A DNA stretch of 28,494 bases from a virus. The stretch covers positions 1 through 28,494 of IMG/VR virus record IMGVR_UViG_3300032334_001461; one strand, given 5' to 3'. A program made the position numbers and the translations under genes. Below are positions 1 through 6,666 of this stretch, in pieces. The notes below the pieces were generated by a model. It was not told where the DNA came from. It worked only from the letters and a program-made list of their open reading frames with translations, and made no database searches. Every line of letters starts with the position of its first letter. Within the stretch, counting starts at the first letter, position 1.

Positions 1-625
1 AATCAGCTAACACAAAAGCAGGCACACCCGCCAACACACTCTCAGTGGCAGCGATGCTGTTGAAAGTGACCACAGCATGGATGTCAGTCAATGCTGATTG
101 CAAATCATTGGCTACCCTGACTTGTCGATTAGGGTCGCGTGAGCGTGTGACTATTTCACGGTCTGTGTGCTGCTTGATAGTTGCTACCGTTTCCTGTGTC
201 CATTGCTCAAGGTCAATACCATAAAAAACACAAGGCTTTTCGTCGGGCAATGCCAACAGTATCCGGCTGCCATGCTGTCGTCGTGGCATGCCAATATCAT
301 GTTGTTGCCAACGATCAGCTGGCCTAGTGATAACACGATCGTGCTGTAAGTTATTGGGCACTATCCTATGCCACTGTTTCCAACCATGTGGATTTTTAGG
401 ATTGGGCCGATTGCCAACGTATCCTGAATCCATGTAATAAAACGTTCTCTGATCAGTCCAACAGCGTTTGATTATCTTGTGTTTCATTATACCGCGTATG
501 ACCACGGGCTCTGTGCTATCTTGGTAGTTCCATGTTTCTAACTCAGTGGGTGCAGAGCCACAACCACGAGCAAACATTTCAATGTATTCGTCGTTGTTTT
601 TCTTGTTGAGGAATATCCAGTTCAT
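1..625 (-). CDS. Capsule/GT-B-like protein of unknown function, partial (C-terminus outside window)
   Basis: This reading frame is open from its ATG at 625 to the window edge, giving about 208 residues. The start overlaps the stop of the upstream minus-strand gene as ATGA, so the two are translationally coupled. Near the end a segment reading DIHAVVTFNSIAATESVLAGVPAFVLAD resembles the sugar-nucleotide-binding end of capsule-synthesis or GT-B proteins (a conserved Ser/Glu followed by a GVP turn); only the general resemblance is claimed. It shares layout with the protein at 1436-2281: a GxxxNRxNP-type segment, then a QHTDRE/D segment, then HAVV.xNS. This suggests divergent paralogues. A role in modifying a glycan is inferred from the neighbouring glycosyltransferase-like genes. 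No catalytic residue can be assigned. Confidence 0.7.
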   Translation of the reverse strand, partial: MNWIFLNKKNNDEYIEMFARGCGSAPTELETWNYQDSTEPVVIRGIMKHKIIKRCWTDQRTFYYMDSGYVGNRPNPKNPHGWKQWHRIVPNNLQHDRVITRPADRWQQHDIGMPRRQHGSRILLALPDEKPCVFYGIDLEQWTQETVATIKQHTDREIVTRSRDPNRQVRVANDLQSALTDIHAVVTFNSIAATESVLAGVPAFVLAD

Positions 626-1422
626 TGCCAGTAAGATTCTGTGCGCGGCACTTTGAGATCACTAGCAGGACTGCGTCCTGTGTTTTTGCGTTTGCCTTTG
701 AGATGATCTAGATATGCGCCCCAGGCTGAGTTGATCAATGGATGTCCTTCGCCTGTGATAAGATGACCACTCCAATCTATCTGTATAGGAGATATCTTGT
801 GCCGCACCGCATCAAACACAAAACTGTCATGCCATTCATCCAAAGTAAAAATACCTTGTTCAGCATCATCGTACATGCGTTGGAATTCAGTAAGGAACTG
901 TTGTATGTTTGTGGCACCCAAGTTCATTGAATACAGACCACATTCTGAAAACTTACCACGTCTACCTAGGAAACCGAGTTCAGAGTCTTCAGGACAGAGA
1001 CGTTGTAAATCAGCTATAGTTACACGACTATGGCATACAGTATCACCATCCATCCATATCAAGATATCTGCATTGGTGTTTTGGGCACAATGGAATATGC
1101 TGTAGACCTTGTGTGCGAATCGTACTGCGTCCCATTTGAACCCTTTGCCAGCATCACGCCTAAGACTACGCACCGGATCCTGACTCACATCTCCGTTGGC
1201 CTTGGGAACACCCTGCCATCGTTGTTTAAATGCAACAAGATCTGTGCATACCGAAATATCACGCACTGTGAGATTGGGTGCTGTTTCAGTCACAGCGCAG
1301 TTCTCAGCATATACCACAAGATCTACTTCTGCAGGCCATTGGGCTAGGAAAGTCTGAATCATGCGCTGGCCGTATTGTTTATAGCCTGACTGGTTAAAGG
1401 TGGTAACTACAGAGTATTTCAT
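622..1422 (-). CDS. GT-A-fold glycosyltransferase-like protein
   Basis: A 266-residue protein. It has the hallmarks of a GT-A sugar transferase: an N-terminal beta strand (MKYSVVTTFN) and a metal-binding DxD-type motif, WMDGDTVC, with Asp125 and Asp127. A later His/Asp-rich stretch (DEWHDSFVF) fits such enzymes. The C-terminus (GHPLINSAWGAYLDHLKGKRK) is typical of phage sugar-transferase-like proteins, a resemblance judged by eye. I chose the ATG at 1422 rather than the longer frame from 1449 because the extra nine residues would overlap the divergent gene and the TAAATA box. That box lies 7 nt upstream of 1422 and suggests late expression with little or no leader. The acceptor is unknown; phage DNA, virion glycan or host LPS are all possible. 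Confidence 0.75.
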   Translation of the reverse strand: MKYSVVTTFNQSGYKQYGQRMIQTFLAQWPAEVDLVVYAENCAVTETAPNLTVRDISVCTDLVAFKQRWQGVPKANGDVSQDPVRSLRRDAGKGFKWDAVRFAHKVYSIFHCAQNTNADILIWMDGDTVCHSRVTIADLQRLCPEDSELGFLGRRGKFSECGLYSMNLGATNIQQFLTEFQRMYDDAEQGIFTLDEWHDSFVFDAVRHKISPIQIDWSGHLITGEGHPLINSAWGAYLDHLKGKRKNTGRSPASDLKVPRTESYWQ

Positions 1423-1429
1423 AGTGAGA

Positions 1430-1437
1430 TATTTAGT
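1430..1437 (-). promoter_or_regulatory. Putative late promoter (ACTAAATA) for the 622-1422 gene
   Basis: On the minus strand the box ACTAAATA ends 7 nt before the ATG at 1422. It matches the T4 late-promoter core (TATAAATA) in its last six bases and resembles eight other boxes in this window. Transcription would begin close to the start codon, so the mRNA may be leaderless. Confidence 0.5.
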
Positions 1438-2281
1438 GATCAATAACATAGCCTATTTTCCTTCTCAATGTGCCCAAAACAGTCGTCCCGTGATGGCTGC
1501 TGTGCTGGACTATTTTCAGAGCAGCGGTATACAGACACAAGAAAACAGTCAAGATTCGGATGCAGCATTGATCTGGTCAGTGCTGTGGTCTGGCCGCATG
1601 GCACTAAATCGCCAAGTATATGAGCATTATCGCGCTCAGAACAAGCCCGTGATAGTGCTGGAGATAGGTGCGCTGTATCGTGGCCAGACCTGGAAAGTGG
1701 CTGTGAACAACATCACACGCGATGGCTACTATGGACACGAACAAGATCTAGATTGGGATAGGCCCAAGAAACTGAGGATCAGCAAAGCCATAAAGTTTGA
1801 TGGCGACTCCAGTGTGGTCATCGCTGCTCAACATGATCGCAGCCTGCAAGTGGCTGGTCTGAACAATATGACTGATTGGGTCAAGCACAAGATACAACAG
1901 GTGCGTCAGCACACTGACCGCGATATCAAAGTGCGACCACATCCACGTTGCAGATTGGACCTAGCTCAACTACCTAGAGACATTGTGATCGAACAACCAA
2001 AGCCTATGGCCAATACCTATGACAGCTTTGATATGCGGTTTGATTATCATGCTGTAGTAAACCATAACTCTGGTCCCGGTGTGCAAGCTGCCATCGCGGG
2101 TTGTAGACCCATAGTGCATGAGTCCAGTTTGGCGGCACCGGTGGGCATCAGTTTAGCGGATATCGAAAAACCATATGATCGTGATCTTGACACTTGGTTA
2201 GTGCAAATCTGCCACACAGAATACACCCTGGAAGAACTACACGCAGGCACGTGGCTCAAAAGAATACAATCTGCACTGTAA
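1436..2281 (+). CDS. Capsule/GT-B-like protein of unknown function
   Basis: A 281-residue protein read from a GTG at 1436; no in-frame ATG lies near, and the frame open from 1400 would run into the divergent gene. Features seen are an N-terminal strand (NNIAYFP), a segment VIVLEIGALYRG, a VRPHPR motif (the xHP element is seen in CDP-glycerol transferase and KpsS/LipB-like proteins), and a C-terminal NHNSGPGVQAAIAGCRPIVHE segment. The last is the usual shape of a nucleotide-sugar site in GT-B-like proteins. It parallels the protein at 1-625 segment by segment. The start is only 14 bp from that of the divergent glycosyltransferase gene. Function is inferred from family-like motifs and neighbourhood, so the call stays general. 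Confidence 0.65.
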   Translation: MINNIAYFPSQCAQNSRPVMAAVLDYFQSSGIQTQENSQDSDAALIWSVLWSGRMALNRQVYEHYRAQNKPVIVLEIGALYRGQTWKVAVNNITRDGYYGHEQDLDWDRPKKLRISKAIKFDGDSSVVIAAQHDRSLQVAGLNNMTDWVKHKIQQVRQHTDRDIKVRPHPRCRLDLAQLPRDIVIEQPKPMANTYDSFDMRFDYHAVVNHNSGPGVQAAIAGCRPIVHESSLAAPVGISLADIEKPYDRDLDTWLVQICHTEYTLEELHAGTWLKRIQSAL

Positions 2282-2286
2282 GCATC

Positions 2287-2294
2287 AGTAAATA
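2287..2294 (+). promoter_or_regulatory. Putative late promoter (AGTAAATA)
   Basis: The box lies in the 17 bp gap between two genes, and its TAAATA core ends 4 nt before the ATG at 2299. With T4-type initiation a few bases downstream, the transcript would start at or just inside the start codon. No Shine-Dalgarno sequence is visible. Confidence 0.4.
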
Positions 2295-2298
2295 TACA

Positions 2299-2937
2299 AT
2301 GACTATTGATTGGCAAACACACTATCGCGATAACTGGGCCCATAAACTAAACATCAACTTCACTGCCAACCGTGGCCGGGTGATTGACGGCATGTACAAC
2401 AGAGCCATGGGATTTGATCTCATGTTCATGTTGATGTTGAAACATCGCAGCAAAGATTTTGATATCATTGAGACTGGTACCACGAGGACTCCTGACAACT
2501 GGACAGATGGCCAAAGCGCCTTCTTGTTCACCAAGTTCGTGGATTGGCATGGCGGTCGTGTGCGATCAGTAGACATAGATCCTGAAGCATGTGCAGCAGC
2601 AAAATCTCTCATAGCCAGTGAAAAGTTTTCTGTGGACTGTTCGGACAGCGTGGTTTGGCTAAAGCAGCAAACAGATCTTGCCGCAGTGGATCTATTTTAT
2701 CTGGATTCCTGGGATGTAGTATGGGAGGATGATGTGCCCAGCGCAGAACATCATCTCAAAGAGTTCTTGGTCATAGAACCATATCTCAAGCCCGGGGCTG
2801 TGGTCGTGGTTGATGATAACACACGCTGGTGCCACAATCAGCAGCGCACAGGCAAAGGCCGTCGAGTGTTTGAATACTTGGAAGCTAAAAATCATCTTCC
2901 CATATACGATCAATATCAAATAGTGTGGCAGTTCTAA
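2299..2937 (+). CDS. Class I SAM-dependent methyltransferase-like protein
   Basis: A 212-residue protein with the order of motifs expected in small O-methyltransferases of the CmcI/macrocin type. These are IIETGTTR (residues 56-63, glycine-poor motif I), a following DGQSAF helix, VRSVDIDPEAC (88-98, the acidic end of beta 2), VDLFYLDSWD (130-139, motif II) and PGAVVVVDDN (165-174). Motif I lacks the usual GxGxG but matches the ExG start seen in this subgroup. It sits between capsule-like and glycosyltransferase genes, so methylation of a sugar is the likely job, which is an inference. Upstream lies only a TAAATA box and no ribosome-binding site. Its stop codon directly abuts the next ATG. Confidence 0.65.
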   Translation: MTIDWQTHYRDNWAHKLNINFTANRGRVIDGMYNRAMGFDLMFMLMLKHRSKDFDIIETGTTRTPDNWTDGQSAFLFTKFVDWHGGRVRSVDIDPEACAAAKSLIASEKFSVDCSDSVVWLKQQTDLAAVDLFYLDSWDVVWEDDVPSAEHHLKEFLVIEPYLKPGAVVVVDDNTRWCHNQQRTGKGRRVFEYLEAKNHLPIYDQYQIVWQF

Positions 2938-3678
2938 ATGTCTAAAAAAAACAGATTAGTCACTGACCGTCAGCGCCATTGTGCCTGTTTGATACACGGC
3001 GATGGATATGATTGGCGGTATGTGGATAATCTCCACAGCATGATCCGACGGCACATCGATGGCGAACTCAAACTGCATGTGTTTACTGAACATGATCGCA
3101 GCGTGCCACCACACATGATCAAACACAATCTAACAGAATGGCCAGGCATCAAAGGACCAAAGAAAAGTTGGTGGTACAAGATGCAGTTATTCAATCCCGA
3201 GCACTATCACGGAGACTTGCTGTACTTTGATCTTGATGTGGTCATAATGCAGAATATCAGTTGGATGTTCCAGTTAAGCACAGAAAAGTTCTGGGCCATC
3301 AAGGATTTCCGATATCTGCAGAAGGATTCCTACAACTCCATCAACAGCAGCGTGATGTGGTGGAACACCGATCGCTATGCTTGGGTATGGGACAAGTTCA
3401 ACGCTGGCAACATAGAACAGACCATACGGCAGTATCCTGGAGATCAGGATTATCTCAACGCTACCATTGACTACAACGAACGCAGATACATGGAAGCAAA
3501 GTATTTCCAAAGCTATCGTTGGCAAGTGCTGGATGGTGGATACGACTTCCGACGCCGCCGTGCCAATCTGCCAGACACAGGTGCTGAAATCGCCGGCGAC
3601 ACCTCAGTGATCGTTTTCCACGGACAGCCCAAACCCCACGAAGTTCGCGACCCCAAAATACGAAATCTTTGGTGCTAG
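2938..3678 (+). CDS. Glycosyltransferase-like protein with DxD motif
   Basis: A 246-residue protein with a GT-A/GT8-like layout. The N-terminus (HCACLIHGDGYD) leads to LHVFTEHD, and the DxD metal site is in GDLLYFDLDVVIM (Asp98-Asp100). A PGDQDYLNATI segment (GDQD as in GT8-like proteins) and a C-terminal VIVFHGQPKPHE follow, where the His may also bind metal. These motifs are seen in the sequence; the sugar donor and acceptor cannot be told. The ATG follows the stop of the methyltransferase-like gene with no gap, so the two are probably made together. It ends the sugar cluster; 8 bp later the first early-promoter cassette begins. Confidence 0.7.
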   Translation: MSKKNRLVTDRQRHCACLIHGDGYDWRYVDNLHSMIRRHIDGELKLHVFTEHDRSVPPHMIKHNLTEWPGIKGPKKSWWYKMQLFNPEHYHGDLLYFDLDVVIMQNISWMFQLSTEKFWAIKDFRYLQKDSYNSINSSVMWWNTDRYAWVWDKFNAGNIEQTIRQYPGDQDYLNATIDYNERRYMEAKYFQSYRWQVLDGGYDFRRRRANLPDTGAEIAGDTSVIVFHGQPKPHEVRDPKIRNLWC

Positions 3679-3683
3679 ATTCC

Positions 3684-3740
3684 GGTTGACCAGAAATAGC
3701 CATTTTGCTACAATATGGACTTACAGTAAAACAACAGGAG
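3684..3740 (+). promoter_or_regulatory. Early-promoter cassette 1 (TTGACC-17-TACAAT)
   Basis: The -35 TTGACC is at 3686-3691, the spacer is 17 bp, and the -10 TACAAT is at 3709-3714. The block shares the spacer end CCATTTTGCTA and the downstream TTACAGTAAA...CAACAGGAG with cassettes 2 and 3. A strong AGGAG ribosome site precedes the ATG at 3747. Confidence 0.85.
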
Positions 3741-3746
3741 AAGCGC

Positions 3747-3965
3747 ATGGGCTACAAGGTACTGGCAGACCGCTTTGAAATGGACGACATGCGCCAGAAA
3801 TATGGCCCGCGCCCGGGCTTGGAAGGCCCGTTCAACTTCTCAGGGCAGGTGCTGTATTATGACCCCAAAGAGGGCTCTTACTATGACCCGCGCACGGATT
3901 TCTATGTGAGCCGCGACGAAATGGACGCTATTAACCAGCGTCTTTTCCAGAAACTTGCAGGTTGA
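3747..3965 (+). CDS. Small early protein of unknown function (72 aa)
   Basis: I do not recognise this protein. It is 72 residues and acidic/aromatic, with a Tyr-Asp-Pro repeat in the middle (YYDPKEGSYYDPRTDFY) and no membrane segment or signal peptide. The ATG at 3747 is chosen because an AGGAG site lies 7 nt upstream, placed by the promoter cassette. Its stop TGA (3963-3965) is embedded in the -35 box of the next cassette. Being the first of three small genes, each with its own strong sigma70 promoter, it is most likely an immediate-early host-takeover protein; this is inference from position. The coding sequence looks slightly richer in G+C than the sugar cluster before it. Confidence 0.75.
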   Translation: MGYKVLADRFEMDDMRQKYGPRPGLEGPFNFSGQVLYYDPKEGSYYDPRTDFYVSRDEMDAINQRLFQKLAG

Positions 3966-4016
3966 CCAGAAATGGCCATTTCGCTATAATATTGACTTAC
4001 AGTAAACGAACAGGAG
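3960..4016 (+). promoter_or_regulatory. Early-promoter cassette 2 (TTGACC-17-TATAAT) with perfect palindrome
   Basis: The -35 TTGACC is at 3962-3967 and the -10 TATAAT at 3985-3990, with a 17 bp spacer. The spacer contains a perfect 14 bp palindrome, GAAATGGCCATTTC, at 3969-3982, a plausible operator for a dimeric regulator. The TGA stop of the upstream gene lies inside the -35 box. Confidence 0.9.
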
Positions 4017-4021
4017 CCGAA

Positions 4022-4267
4022 ATGATCAAAATCAAACGCCTTAAGAATAGTCAGAAAATGCGCATCATTATCAGCGGCATTGGCATCTATACCACAGCCA
4101 AGCAGATCCGTTGGGGCTTGTTCGGATTCTCCAACCAAGTGGCAGCGTCGCAAAAGGCCCTGGACGCCCTGGAGGGCATGCGCAGCGGCATTGGCGCAGC
4201 AGAACAATGTGCCACAGGGCTCTGCGGCACCTGGGAAGGGCTGCAAATCCAGCTAGATATGCTGTAA
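4022..4267 (+). CDS. Small early protein of unknown function (81 aa)
   Basis: Not recognised. It has 81 residues: a very basic N-terminus (MIKIKRLKNSQKMR), a short hydrophobic run (IIISGIGIY), then an Ala/Gly/Gln-rich helical half with two Cys (CATGLC). The basic start might bind nucleic acid, but there is no known domain. The ATG at 4022 is supported by AGGAG 5 nt upstream, positioned exactly as in the neighbouring cassettes; the frame upstream of it would read through the promoter. It belongs to the run of single-gene early cassettes before the AAA+ ATPase gene. An early takeover role is inferred from that position only. Confidence 0.72.
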   Translation: MIKIKRLKNSQKMRIIISGIGIYTTAKQIRWGLFGFSNQVAASQKALDALEGMRSGIGAAEQCATGLCGTWEGLQIQLDML

Positions 4268-4286
4268 AATCAATGACTTACAAGGT

Positions 4287-4344
4287 GGTTGACCGGTATT
4301 GGCCATTTTGCTATAATATTGACATACAGTAAACGAACAGGAGC
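4287..4344 (+). promoter_or_regulatory. Early-promoter cassette 3 (TTGACC-17-TATAAT)
   Basis: The -35 TTGACC is at 4289-4294 and the -10 TATAAT at 4312-4317, with a 17 bp spacer. The spacer keeps the TTGGCCATTTTGC half of the cassette 2 palindrome. The downstream block ACAGTAAACGAACAGGAGC is shared with cassette 2 and supplies the ribosome site for the ATG at 4350. Confidence 0.9.
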
Positions 4345-4349
4345 AGACG

Positions 4350-4562
4350 ATGAGTTGGATACGAGACGGTGAGCATGTGGCGGGCAAGTACATGGACCAA
4401 CTCATTGAGGGCGTGGTGATTGAGAGCCGCGTCAAGTATGGCGGCAAGGTCCAGCTCACGGTGCTGCTGGACAAGCCTATCCAGCTGCGGTGGCGCCCAG
4501 TGGGCGAGCCCCGTAACATCGTGTTAGTGGACACTGACCAAGTGGTCACAGTTCCAGGTTGA
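4350..4562 (+). CDS. Small early protein, probably all-beta (70 aa)
   Basis: A 70-residue protein with alternating hydrophobic strands: EGVVIESRVKYGG, KVQLTVLLDKPIQL, RNIVLVDTDQVVTV. These suggest a small beta-barrel. Short proteins of this shape (an RVKYGGKxQxTVxLDxPI core) occur as unknowns in T4-like phages, as far as I recall; no function is known to me. The ATG has AGGAG 7 nt upstream. It ends in Gly-stop (GGT TGA), and that TGA forms part of the -35 box of the next promoter at 4559-4564, exactly as for the gene at 3747-3965. It is expected to be expressed early. Confidence 0.75.
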   Translation: MSWIRDGEHVAGKYMDQLIEGVVIESRVKYGGKVQLTVLLDKPIQLRWRPVGEPRNIVLVDTDQVVTVPG

Positions 4563-4621
4563 CCTGAAATCTCATTTACTCTATAATAGCGGTATAGTAA
4601 GAAAACGGGGCAATAGACCCC
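4557..4621 (+). promoter_or_regulatory. Early promoter 4 (TTGACC-17-TATAAT) with leader hairpin
   Basis: The -35 TTGACC is at 4559-4564 and the -10 TATAAT at 4582-4587, with a 17 bp spacer. This copy has drifted: only GAAAT and CATTT of the palindrome remain. The leader carries a short hairpin, GGGG (4607-4610) and CCCC (4618-4621) with a 7 nt loop, before the TAGGAG ribosome site for the ATG at 4641. Confidence 0.85.
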
Positions 4622-4640
4622 AAACTTTAGGAGCCAATAA

Positions 4641-5672
4641 ATGAGCGCAATCCGAATCATACGCGGTGAGTATCGTAATAAATCTGTCGCCAACAAAGAG
4701 TTTACTCTAGTCAGCGGCTTCCAAACAGGAACCCGTGGTAACTTCGTTACCGTAAAAAACAACGGCACCTTCCCTAACTGCCCCGATGCCATCCGCATCC
4801 GTGTGAACAATATCAGCGATATCGAATTCTTGTCAGGAGATGCTGTGATAGATAACACCGTGACCTTCAGTGCCAAATCCGAACCCGTGGTCCATGAGAC
4901 CGACGAAGAGGCCATCACCCGCATCCGTGAGCGCTTCGACATCCTGACGGAAATGACCAAGGCCTGTATCAGCGGTGACATCCGTGCAATGATCGTCAGC
5001 GGTCCTCCGGGTGTGGGCAAGAGCCACGGTGTGGAGCATGAAATCGAAAAAGTGCATATGATGCAGATGCTGGGTAACAAGCGCCTCCGTGCAGAGGTAG
5101 TCAAGGGCAGTGCCACCCCCATCGGCCTGTATCAAACCCTGTACAAGTATTCGGACCCGAACTGCATCATCGTGTTTGATGACTGTGACAGCATCCTGTT
5201 GGATGACGTGAGCCTGAACTTGCTCAAGGGTGCCTTGGACTCAGGCAAGAAGCGCAAGATCAGCTGGTTGTCAGAGTCGAGTGCTCTGCGCCGCGAAGGG
5301 ATTCCGGACAGCTTCGAGTTTAAAGGTTCGGTAATCTTTATCACCAACCTCAAGTTTGATGGCATGAAGAGCCAGAAGCTGCGCGATCACTTGGATGCAC
5401 TGCAAAGCCGCTGCCACTATCTGGACCTTACCCTGGACACCATGCGTGACAAGATCCTGCGCATTAAGCAGATTGCCAAGGACGGTGTGCTGTTCGCAGA
5501 CTACGAGTTTGAAGAATACGTCCAGGACGAGATCGTTGACTTTATGCAAACCAACCAAACCCGGTTGCGTGAGATGAGCCTGCGTATGGCGCTGAAGATT
5601 GCGGACCTGCGCAAGAGCTTCCCGGGCAACTGGAAGCGCATGAGCGAGACCACTTGCATGAAGCAAGCCTAA
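4641..5672 (+). CDS. AAA+ ATPase
   Basis: A 343-residue protein with a clear P-loop ATPase core. Walker A GPPGVGKS is at 121-128, Walker B CIIVFDDCD at 175-183, and a sensor-1-like strand VIFITN ends at Asn236. An Arg pair near LRDHLDALQSR could be the arginine finger. The first 80 residues lack similarity I recognise; the C-terminal 70 residues are helical, as in AAA+ lids. T4-like and other large phages carry single-domain AAA+ proteins like this of unknown role. Candidates are chaperone-type remodelling or host-takeover factors. It has its own strong promoter and leader hairpin, a TAGGAG site, and a double terminator just after the stop, so it is a self-contained early transcription unit. 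Confidence 0.85.
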   Translation: MSAIRIIRGEYRNKSVANKEFTLVSGFQTGTRGNFVTVKNNGTFPNCPDAIRIRVNNISDIEFLSGDAVIDNTVTFSAKSEPVVHETDEEAITRIRERFDILTEMTKACISGDIRAMIVSGPPGVGKSHGVEHEIEKVHMMQMLGNKRLRAEVVKGSATPIGLYQTLYKYSDPNCIIVFDDCDSILLDDVSLNLLKGALDSGKKRKISWLSESSALRREGIPDSFEFKGSVIFITNLKFDGMKSQKLRDHLDALQSRCHYLDLTLDTMRDKILRIKQIAKDGVLFADYEFEEYVQDEIVDFMQTNQTRLREMSLRMALKIADLRKSFPGNWKRMSETTCMKQA

Positions 5673-5681
5673 CACAGTTTA

Positions 5682-5742
5682 CCCCGGGTTTGGTTGGCTC
5701 CGGCCCGGGGCTTTTAGCAGGCACTTCGGTGCCTGTTTTTTT
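5682..5742 (+). terminator. Tandem intrinsic terminator
   Basis: Two hairpins lie in series. CCCCGGG (5682-5688) pairs with CCCGGGG (5704-5710), followed by CTTTT. Then CAGGCAC (5718-5724) pairs with GTGCCTG (5729-5735) around a TTCG tetraloop, followed by seven T (5736-5742). The second is a textbook rho-independent terminator. Its T run touches the -35 box of the next promoter. Confidence 0.92.
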
Positions 5743-5769
5743 GACTTGCGTGTCTGGATATTGTATACT
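5741..5769 (+). promoter_or_regulatory. Sigma70 promoter (TTGACT-17-TATACT), predicted leaderless
   Basis: The -35 TTGACT is at 5741-5746, the spacer is 17 bp, and the -10 TATACT is at 5764-5769. The ATG at 5776 starts 6 nt after the -10, where transcription itself is expected to start. No ribosome site fits between them. Confidence 0.85.
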
Positions 5770-5775
5770 ATATGC

Positions 5776-6666
5776 ATGACACAAAAATATCTGCACATCC
5801 TCTTAGGTGCAGACTCCTACCCTTTGGATTTTGCTGTAGCTGACAATGTACTGGGACGTCTTTGGCTTGAGCGCATGGCAGCACGAGACCCTTACCCCTT
5901 GGACCATCCGAAACGTTTCTACGGGTTTGATGATCCGGCCACTGAACGCAATCGTGCCCAGACATGGATCCGGCACTGCTGCAAAACCATCAATGACTAT
6001 GAGCCTATAATCCAACGGGAGTTTGAATATACCCAGGATTGTCTTAACTATCTGCACCACATCTTTGAACAGTATCATGGCCTATTGGATCAACAGCAAC
6101 ATGAGTTCTGGCAGGCAGCACCCGAACCAGTGCGTAAGGCCTTGGCGGAGTTGAACCTGGCTGTGCATGCCTGCGAAACGGCTATGCGATCACAAGATCC
6201 ACGTTTTGTATGCACTTGGTTTGGACTGCCTAAGACACGCACCTTGGACTATGCTACCATAGCAGATTGTATAACCTGTACTCCGGCCTGGGGGTCGGTG
6301 TGTTTGAACTATGTGGAGATAGGCAAGACTCTGGAAGACCTCGCCCACGACGGAGATAACTACATAGGTGAGGCGGCGTTCCAACCATTCCTGCACTATT
6401 CAGCAGACTTTGTGGTGCGTATGTTCGAAGAAGATCATTGGACTGTGGGAGCCCGCATTTCACAGATGGAAGATTACTATCAACACCACCGGGACTATTT
6501 CCAACGCCAGGGATGGGACTTTACTGCGGAACTAATGCCATATCGTTTTCCTGTGGCACAGTTGATTGAAACTATTTCCAGAGCACAGCTCATGCAACAC
6601 ATACAACAACGACAGCACATAACCCGAGTTTACATAGATGAAACGATGCACCATAGTCATACGTGA
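5776..6666 (+). CDS. Conserved phage protein of unknown function (296 aa)
   Basis: A 296-residue soluble, mostly helical protein rich in His, Trp and Tyr. The most distinctive stretch is WGSVCLNYVEIGKTLEDLAHDGDNYIGEAAFQPFLHYSADF (about 185-225). I associate it with unknown proteins of T4-like and other aquatic phages; this is recollection, not a search. Several His/Asp/Glu residues there could bind metal, but no known motif is met. The ATG at 5776 was preferred over 5746 because the latter lies in the promoter. The start is predicted to coincide with the mRNA start. It overlaps uvsW by 29 bp, so the two genes are probably cotranscribed. Confidence 0.75.
   Translation: MTQKYLHILLGADSYPLDFAVADNVLGRLWLERMAARDPYPLDHPKRFYGFDDPATERNRAQTWIRHCCKTINDYEPIIQREFEYTQDCLNYLHHIFEQYHGLLDQQQHEFWQAAPEPVRKALAELNLAVHACETAMRSQDPRFVCTWFGLPKTRTLDYATIADCITCTPAWGSVCLNYVEIGKTLEDLAHDGDNYIGEAAFQPFLHYSADFVVRMFEEDHWTVGARISQMEDYYQHHRDYFQRQGWDFTAELMPYRFPVAQLIETISRAQLMQHIQQRQHITRVYIDETMHHSHT

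Noticed and set aside
797-1347. Plus-strand open frames of about 100 residues in the first 1.4 kb
   Set aside because: They are opposite a coherent glycosyltransferase-like gene on the minus strand and show no domain-like pattern or promoter.
3684-4590. CRISPR-like repeat array
   Set aside because: The repeats are imperfect, 213-330 bp apart with full genes between, and read as promoters with leaders. No spacers or cas genes exist.
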